Assembly: GCA_035512775.1 (NCBI GenBank) | Contig: DATKDI010000061.1 | Location: forward strand, 1 to 27,875 | DNA length: 27,875 nucleotides | Direction: 5' to 3' | Origin: JAJNBA01 sp035512775 | GTDB lineage: Bacteria > Actinomycetota > UBA4738 > HRBIN12 | Shown: positions 23,181 through 27,875 of the stretch, one piece after another | Layout: every line of letters begins with the position of its first letter | Position numbering within the stretch: position 1 is the stretch's first letter | Notes under the pieces: model-generated | What the model was told of the DNA's origin: nothing | The model's database searches: none | The model's input: only the letters and a program-made list of their open reading frames with translations | Position numbers and translations under genes: made by a program

Positions 23181-23861
23181 TTGAAGGAGGAACGCATCCC
23201 CCCTCGGTTCCGCCGCCGGACGACGCTCATCGGAGCCGCGCTCGTCGGCCTGCTGGCGGTCGGCGCGGTCGTGCTTCTCACGCAGGAGGGCGACGCGCCC
23301 GTGAGGGGTCTCCGTCGGGACGTGGACGTGCCCACGGACAGCGACGACGGCGTCGCATCGACGCCCGCGTTCCGGTTCACGAAGGCAACGCGGAAGGTGG
23401 TCCCCACCTCGGGGGGACGCATCAAGCGGCGTCAACGGGAGGCCGCCGAGCACGCCGAGGTCGCCGCCCGAACCATCCTCGACGGCCTGTACACCGAGGG
23501 ATTCCTCGATCCCACGAATTGGACCCAAGGGGAGTACGCGAGCGCGTTCCGCGGATTCGCGAAAGGGGCCAGGATGCGGGCAGTGGCACACCCCGGCCTG
23601 CTCACCGCCGGCGCTCGGGCCGGTGATCGCTACGAGGAGATCCTGCCGGTGGCCGGCCGCATCGACACGCGTGTCCTCGTCGCTCGCGGGGGCAGACCGA
23701 CGCTGGTCCTGAGCTTCGTTCGGTTCTCGGCGGTCGCTACGGGACCCGAGCCCGTCACGTTCCGTTCGAGGGGCCAGTTCTTCTTCGAACGCGTCCGCGG
23801 GTCGTGGAAGATCGTGTCCTTCCACGTCACGCGCGCCGATGCACCTCGGGAGCCGGCGTGA
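23181..23861 (+). CDS. Single-pass membrane protein of unknown function, copy 2 (partner of LCP protein)
   Basis: This 226-residue protein is the paralogue of the product of 21539-22246. It has a basic N-terminus, one membrane helix (about 14-34), a long linker, and an extracytoplasmic domain that starts with ILDGLYTEGFLDPTNW and ends with RGSWKIVSFHVTRAD. No catalytic motif is visible, which fits a structural or accessory role. The start is uncertain. The only ordinary start codon is TTG at 23181, two bases after the LCP stop. A perfect AAGGAGG (23184-23190) lies downstream of that TTG, 5 nt before an in-frame ATC at 23196. The stop overlaps the next LCP start by four bases (GTGA). No database match can be claimed. 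Confidence 0.75.
   Translation: MKEERIPPRFRRRTTLIGAALVGLLAVGAVVLLTQEGDAPVRGLRRDVDVPTDSDDGVASTPAFRFTKATRKVVPTSGGRIKRRQREAAEHAEVAARTILDGLYTEGFLDPTNWTQGEYASAFRGFAKGARMRAVAHPGLLTAGARAGDRYEEILPVAGRIDTRVLVARGGRPTLVLSFVRFSAVATGPEPVTFRSRGQFFFERVRGSWKIVSFHVTRADAPREPA
23184..23190 (+). promoter_or_regulatory. Strong Shine-Dalgarno sequence placed inside the annotated gene start
   Basis: AAGGAGG lies 3 nt after the TTG at 23181 and 5 nt before an ATC codon in the same frame. If ATC is the true start, the protein is five residues shorter and uses a very rare start codon. Otherwise the match is chance from Lys-Glu-Glu codons. Confidence 0.4.
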
Positions 23862-24805
23862 CGCGTCGAGCCCTCATCGCGATGACCATCGTCCTCGCGT
23901 GGCTGGCCGGCTCTACGCTCGGCTCGATCACGGGGATCCCCGAGGCCGGCGCGCGGACGGCCGGCCTCTCGTTCGGTCGTGCCCACTACGGCTACACACC
24001 CGAGCCCTCGGGGCGACGAACCATCACGATCCTCGCGATCGGCTCTGACGCACGGCCGGGGCAGAACCCGCTCCGCTCCCGCGCGGACTCGATCCACGTG
24101 ATCTTCCTCCACCCACGGAAGGAGAGGGCCGTCATCGTGGGGATCCCTCGAGACTCATGGGTGTCGATCCCGGGGCTCGGCACCAACAAGATCAACGCCG
24201 CGATGGCGAGCGGCGGGCCGGCGAGGATGGTGGAAACGGTCGAACGCAACTTCGGCGCTCGGATCGACTACTGGGCCGTCACGTCGTTCTGGGGCATCGC
24301 TCGCATGGTCGACCAGGTCGGTGGGCTGCGGGTCCGGATCCCGTTCCGGATGCAGGATCCGTTCTCCGGCTCGAACTTCCACCCCGGCTTCCGGCGGCTC
24401 GACGGGAAGCAGGTCCTCGCGTTCGCCCGCGACCGCAAGAGTTTGGCCAGCGGGGACTTCGGACGGCAGGAGAATGGCGGGCGGGTCCTCGTGGCGGCGC
24501 TGACCCAGTTCCGGCAGGAATACCGGAAGAACCCGAGCCGCCTCCTGGCATGGATCGCGGCCGGCGCGCGGAACATGGATACCGATCTCCCTCTGGGCGA
24601 GCTCGTCGATCTCGCGTTCACTGCCAGCGGGATCCGCCCGAACGACGTCCTCAACGTGGTCCTCCCCGGCGGTACCGGATCCGTCGGCGGACTGTCGGTG
24701 GTGACGCTGTCGATGGGGACGGCGCGGGCGATCTTCCGCGACGCGAAGGCGGACGGTACGCTCCGGCCGGGCAACGTCCCCCGGAGCCCGACCGGCACGG
24801 GGTGA
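23858..24805 (+). CDS. LytR-CpsA-Psr (LCP) family protein, copy 2
   Basis: The 315-residue protein is a close paralogue of the first LCP product and should have the same type of function, attaching a glycopolymer to the wall. It has an N-terminal signal/anchor segment (about 5-25) and the LCP motifs GSDARPG (62-68), RADSIHV with Asp77, VGIPRDSWV with Arg98, NKIN and the Arg-rich ARDRKSLASGDFGRQ near residue 190. In this copy an Arg (Arg75) sits close before the acidic residue, as in canonical LCP proteins, unlike copy 1. The GTG at 23858 overlaps the stop of the membrane-protein gene by four bases, so they are coupled. The copies may handle different polymers or acceptors. Confidence 0.9.
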   Translation: MTRRALIAMTIVLAWLAGSTLGSITGIPEAGARTAGLSFGRAHYGYTPEPSGRRTITILAIGSDARPGQNPLRSRADSIHVIFLHPRKERAVIVGIPRDSWVSIPGLGTNKINAAMASGGPARMVETVERNFGARIDYWAVTSFWGIARMVDQVGGLRVRIPFRMQDPFSGSNFHPGFRRLDGKQVLAFARDRKSLASGDFGRQENGGRVLVAALTQFRQEYRKNPSRLLAWIAAGARNMDTDLPLGELVDLAFTASGIRPNDVLNVVLPGGTGSVGGLSVVTLSMGTARAIFRDAKADGTLRPGNVPRSPTGTG

Positions 24806-24825
24806 GCGTCGAGCCCACGACTCAG

Positions 24826-24854
24826 TCGGAGCTTCGCAGAGCCGGTGATACGCT
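24826..24854 (+). promoter_or_regulatory. Candidate promoter of the cation exchanger
   Basis: TACGCT (24849-24854), preceded by TGA as an extended -10, lies 17 nt after TCGGAG (24826-24831). The start codon is 33 nt downstream. No Shine-Dalgarno sequence is visible in the leader. Confidence 0.35.
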
Positions 24855-24887
24855 CGACCGGGTCCCCATCCCGACGACCCGCACCCG

Positions 24888-26291
24888 GTGACCGTGCAAG
24901 ACGATCTCATCGACGTACACCCCGGCCGCCAGCGCATCGCGCTGGCGGCCGCCGCGCTCGTCACCGTCCCGGCGTTCCTGCTCCGGTACGCCAACATCCA
25001 CGCCTCACCTCCCGTCGAGGCGCTGCTGTTCGGCTTCGCCATCGTCGGCGCCGCGTTCGCGATCTCATGGGCGGCGGAGACGGCACAGCTCGACATCTCC
25101 GCGGGCCTCGCGATCGCGATCCTCGCGCTGATCGCGGTGCTGCCCGAGTACGCGGTCGACTTCGTGTTCACCTCGGAAGGAGGCAGATCGTTCCGGATCG
25201 ACCCGACCTGCCCACCGCTGGGCGAAGGAACCGAGAGCCCGTGCGACCTGGCTCTGGCGAACATGACCGGCGCGAACCGGCTCCTCATCGGCCTGGGGTG
25301 GTCGATGGTGGTCTTCATCGCCTGGTACCGGCTCCGTCGGACGAACACGATTCCGCCGGGCCGGTGGGAGGGCATCCAGCTCACCCGCGATCACTCGATC
25401 GAGCTGGGATTCCTGTGGGTGGCGACGCTCTACTCGCTCACTCTGCCGCTGAAGTCGTCGATCACTCTGATCGACACGGTGATCCTCGTCGGCCTGTTCG
25501 CCGGCTACACCTGGCGGGTGTCGCGCGCCCCGGCGGAAGAGCCTCACCTCGTCGGGCCCGCGCGCTACCTCGGCACGTTCACGGTCGTCGCGCGCCGCAC
25601 ATCGGTGATCGGGCTGTTCCTCGCATCGGGCGTCGTGATCCTGCTGTTCGCGGAGCCGTTCGCGCACGCGCTCGTCGAGTCCGGGGCCGACATCGGCATC
25701 AGCGAGTTCCTGCTCGTTCAGTGGCTCGCGCCGCTCGCCTCGGAGTCGCCCGAGCTCCTGGTGGCCGGCCTGTTCGCCTGGCGCCTGAACACCAACTCAG
25801 CTCTCGGCACGCTCGTCTCCTCGAAGGTGAACCAGTGGACCTTGCTCGTGGGCACGCTCCCGATCGTGTTCGCGATCTCGAGCGCGTCCACGCACGGGCT
25901 CCCGATCAGCGCCGTCCAGCGAGAGGAGCTGTTCATCACGGCAGCGCAGTCATTCTTCGCGGTCGCGATCCTGTCGAACCTCAGTCTGTCGCTCCGCGAA
26001 GCCTGGTATCTGTTCGGCCTCTTCTGGGCGCAGTTCATCGTGGGAGCGCTGGTGCCCGAGTCGCTGCACGCGGCCGAGCGGATCGGGGTCGGCATCCTGT
26101 ATCTGGTCCTCGGCGTCGGGTACATCCTGAAGGATCGGCGACGCGTACCCCAGCTCGTCCGGGACGCGTTCATCGCTTCCTACGCGGAGCTCGGTGAGGA
26201 GCGGCTGCAGGACGCCCTCGGGGAAGCCGAGGAGAAGCACCCCTCGCCCCCGCACGACGACGAGGATCCCTCGCCGCGCTCCGACGGGTAG
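24888..26291 (+). CDS. CaCA family sodium/calcium-type cation exchanger
   Basis: The 467-residue protein is an integral membrane cation antiporter, probably Ca2+ against Na+ or H+. It has two alpha-repeats. The first (about 56-138) has LPEYAVD (85-91) and NMTGANRLL (125-133). The second (about 272-325) has LASESPEL (283-290) and SSKVNQWTL (311-319). The acidic residue of each PE pair should coordinate the ion. The first repeat lacks the usual Ser/Thr just before PE. An extra loop (about 96-122) bears two cysteines, Cys108 and Cys119, that could form a disulfide outside the cell. The hydrophilic C-terminus (about 420-467) is acidic and Pro-rich. The protein is longer than typical bacterial CaCA members (about 320-370). 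Start GTG at 24888; a GTG two codons later is possible. Confidence 0.85.
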   Translation: MTVQDDLIDVHPGRQRIALAAAALVTVPAFLLRYANIHASPPVEALLFGFAIVGAAFAISWAAETAQLDISAGLAIAILALIAVLPEYAVDFVFTSEGGRSFRIDPTCPPLGEGTESPCDLALANMTGANRLLIGLGWSMVVFIAWYRLRRTNTIPPGRWEGIQLTRDHSIELGFLWVATLYSLTLPLKSSITLIDTVILVGLFAGYTWRVSRAPAEEPHLVGPARYLGTFTVVARRTSVIGLFLASGVVILLFAEPFAHALVESGADIGISEFLLVQWLAPLASESPELLVAGLFAWRLNTNSALGTLVSSKVNQWTLLVGTLPIVFAISSASTHGLPISAVQREELFITAAQSFFAVAILSNLSLSLREAWYLFGLFWAQFIVGALVPESLHAAERIGVGILYLVLGVGYILKDRRRVPQLVRDAFIASYAELGEERLQDALGEAEEKHPSPPHDDEDPSPRSDG

Positions 26292-26298
26292 CGCGTCG

Positions 26299-27875
26299 GT
26301 GGATGCACGCGTCTTCCTCGAAGACCTGACCGCGGACGACCCGGACACCGCCGCCTGCCTGGTCGGCCTGCGAGAGCTGAAGGCGCGCGAGGCTCGCCTG
26401 GATCCCTTCCCCGAGGACCTGCCCGAGATCGTCCGCTCCCGACTCGAGCTCCTCGGCATCGAAGGGCTGTACCCGCACCAGTCGCGTGGGCTCGAAGCGC
26501 TCCGATCCGGCCGGGACGTGATCCTCGCGACAGGAACGGCGAGCGGCAAGACCCTCGTGTACGACGTCGCGTTCGCCGAAGCGGCCGTCAGCGTTCCCAA
26601 GGCCACCGCCCTGTACCTGTTCCCGACCAAGGCGCTCGCGCGCGACCAGCTCCGCGCGGTGAGAACGCTGAAGCTCACGCAGATCCGGGCCTCCGCCTAC
26701 GACGGCGACACGCCGAAGGCGGAGCGACCGCTCGTCCGGAAGAACGCGAACCTGGTGTTGACGAACCCCGACATGCTCCACCTCTCGATCCTTCCCGATC
26801 ACGCGAGATGGGCCGACTTCCTCTTCCGTCTCTCGTTGATCGTGATCGACGAAGCGCACGTGTGCCGAGGGGTGTTCGGATCGCATGTGGCGATGGTGCT
26901 TCGGCGTCTCCGGCGGCTGATCGAGCACTACGGCGGCAGCCCACGCTGGTGCCTCGCGAGCGCCACCGTCGGCAATCCCGGCGAGCTCGCGTCCCGCCTG
27001 ACCGGCCTCGACGTCGAGGTCGTCGAGGCAGACGGCGGACCGACGGGCGACAAGGTGTTCGCCCTGTGGAATCCCCCGATCGTCGACGAGGAAACCGGCC
27101 GGCGACGGAGCGCGCTCGCCGAAGCATCGTGGTTGATGGGGAAGCTCGTGGCGAGGGACGTCCGCACGATCGGGTTCACACGGTCGCGGCGGGCCGCGGA
27201 GCTGCTGGCGGCGTTCACACGACGCGAGGTAGGCGACGCGGCCCGCCGCGACCGGATCGTCTCCTACCGCGCTGGTTACCTCGCCGAGGACCGCCGGAAG
27301 ATCGAGCGCCGCCTCGCCGACGGCGAGTTGCTCGCGGTCGCCGCGACCTCCGCCCTGGAGCTCGGGATCGACATCGGTTCGCTCGATGCCGCCGTGCTGA
27401 CGGGCTACCCGGGCACCCGTGCCTCGATGTGGCAGCAGGCGGGAAGATCCGGGCGCCGGACCGAGGGGTCGCTCGCGATGCTCGTCGCGCAGGACGACCC
27501 CCTCGACCAGTACCTCGTGCACCACCCCGAGGACCTCTTCGACAAGCCGGCCGAGGACGCGGTGATCGACCCCGAGAACCCGTACGTCTTGGAGCCGCAC
27601 CTGCGGTGCGCGGCGCGGGAGCTGCCGATCGCGGACGAGGACCACGCGTACTTCGGTCCCGGGGCCACCGCAGCTCTGGAGCGGATGGGCGGGCGCGGTG
27701 AGCTCGCACGCCGCCGGGACGCGTGGCACGACGCCGGCCGCGAGTCACCGCACCGGCAGGTCGACGTCCGCGCCGGAGCGGGAAGGGTGTACACGATCGT
27801 GAACCGCGACACCGGTGAGGTGATCGGCACCGCCGACGAGCATCGAGCGTTCGGCACCCTGCATCCCGGCGCTGT
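26299..27875 (+). CDS. DEAD/DEAH-box helicase of the YprA/MrfA type, 3' end outside window
   Basis: The frame is open to the end of the window (525 codons). It shows the superfamily 2 motifs in order: Walker A ATGTASGKT (77-85), PTKALARDQ (110-118), DEAH (184-187), SAT (221-223), a GFTRSRRAAE segment (292-301), ATSALELGIDIG (349-360) and QQAGRSGRR (379-387). The ATGTASGK form and the LELGIDIG and QAGRSGR forms are typical of the YprA/MrfA group, which also has a C-terminal DUF1998 region (not visible here). B. subtilis MrfA acts in repair of mitomycin C damage; a DNA-repair role is inferred. The start is GTG at 26299, seven bases after the exchanger stop, so the two genes may share a message. 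Confidence 0.88.
   Translation, partial: MDARVFLEDLTADDPDTAACLVGLRELKAREARLDPFPEDLPEIVRSRLELLGIEGLYPHQSRGLEALRSGRDVILATGTASGKTLVYDVAFAEAAVSVPKATALYLFPTKALARDQLRAVRTLKLTQIRASAYDGDTPKAERPLVRKNANLVLTNPDMLHLSILPDHARWADFLFRLSLIVIDEAHVCRGVFGSHVAMVLRRLRRLIEHYGGSPRWCLASATVGNPGELASRLTGLDVEVVEADGGPTGDKVFALWNPPIVDEETGRRRSALAEASWLMGKLVARDVRTIGFTRSRRAAELLAAFTRREVGDAARRDRIVSYRAGYLAEDRRKIERRLADGELLAVAATSALELGIDIGSLDAAVLTGYPGTRASMWQQAGRSGRRTEGSLAMLVAQDDPLDQYLVHHPEDLFDKPAEDAVIDPENPYVLEPHLRCAARELPIADEDHAYFGPGATAALERMGGRGELARRRDAWHDAGRESPHRQVDVRAGAGRVYTIVNRDTGEVIGTADEHRAFGTLHPGA

Noticed and set aside
26170..27729. Minus-strand open frame of 519 codons opposite the helicase
   Set aside because: The plus strand has all helicase motifs in order; the minus frame has no domain.
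1..27875. CRISPR arrays, tRNA or rRNA genes, transposases, att sites
   Set aside because: No repeat-spacer pattern, cloverleaf core, rRNA signature or transposase motif was seen. The only tandem repeat found, at 17221-17262, has no spacers.

Overview
This window is dense, G+C-rich bacterial DNA with many GTG and TTG starts. The most likely source is an actinobacterium (Actinomycetota), possibly a lineage known only from environmental genomes. Supporting signs are the fusion of an MFS transporter to dTMP kinase, the neighbourhood of a KimA/APC permease with paired TrkA proteins and a small OB-fold protein, two LytR-CpsA-Psr genes, a zinc-ribbon/cyclase/ATPase/TPR giant, and promoters of the form TAnnnT placed 6-10 nt before the start codon, which suggests leaderless mRNAs. 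No rRNA, tRNA, CRISPR array, phage or insertion sequence is visible.

Layout. Positions 1-5258 (minus) hold a replication block transcribed topA, then MFS-tmk, then holB (holB runs off the left edge). Positions 5458-9489 (plus) carry a DedA membrane protein and a 1117-residue adenylate cyclase/ATPase/TPR protein. Positions 9509-15502 (minus) carry, in order of transcription, a KdpD-like sensor kinase, a KdpE-like regulator, a KimA-like potassium transporter with a doubled cytosolic domain, a GNAT acetyltransferase and a 2-hydroxyacid dehydrogenase. A 333-339 nt intergenic region separates these from two overlapping TrkA/RCK genes (15842-17223, plus). Positions 17274-21440 (minus) hold NhaA, a K+-independent proton-pumping pyrophosphatase and an OB-fold protein. 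Positions 21539-24805 (plus) hold a duplicated two-gene module, each copy being a single-pass membrane protein followed by an LCP glycopolymer transferase. Positions 24888-27875 (plus) hold a CaCA cation exchanger and the first 525 codons of a YprA/MrfA-type helicase.

The centre of the window (about 10.9-21.4 kb) looks like an ion-homeostasis island: potassium import and its sensing and gating proteins, sodium/proton exchange and pyrophosphate-driven proton pumping. The intergenic region between kinase and trkA carries two regulatory signatures. One is an array of four TTCACG-type half-sites at 11/21/11-nt spacing, which occupies the -35 position of the kinase promoter. The other is a perfect 7+1+7 palindrome overlapping the -10 of the trkA promoter. 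These, the doubled USP-like domain of the transporter and the duplicated membrane-protein/LCP module are the most unusual items seen. All functional statements rest on reading the sequence and on remembered family motifs; no database search was run.
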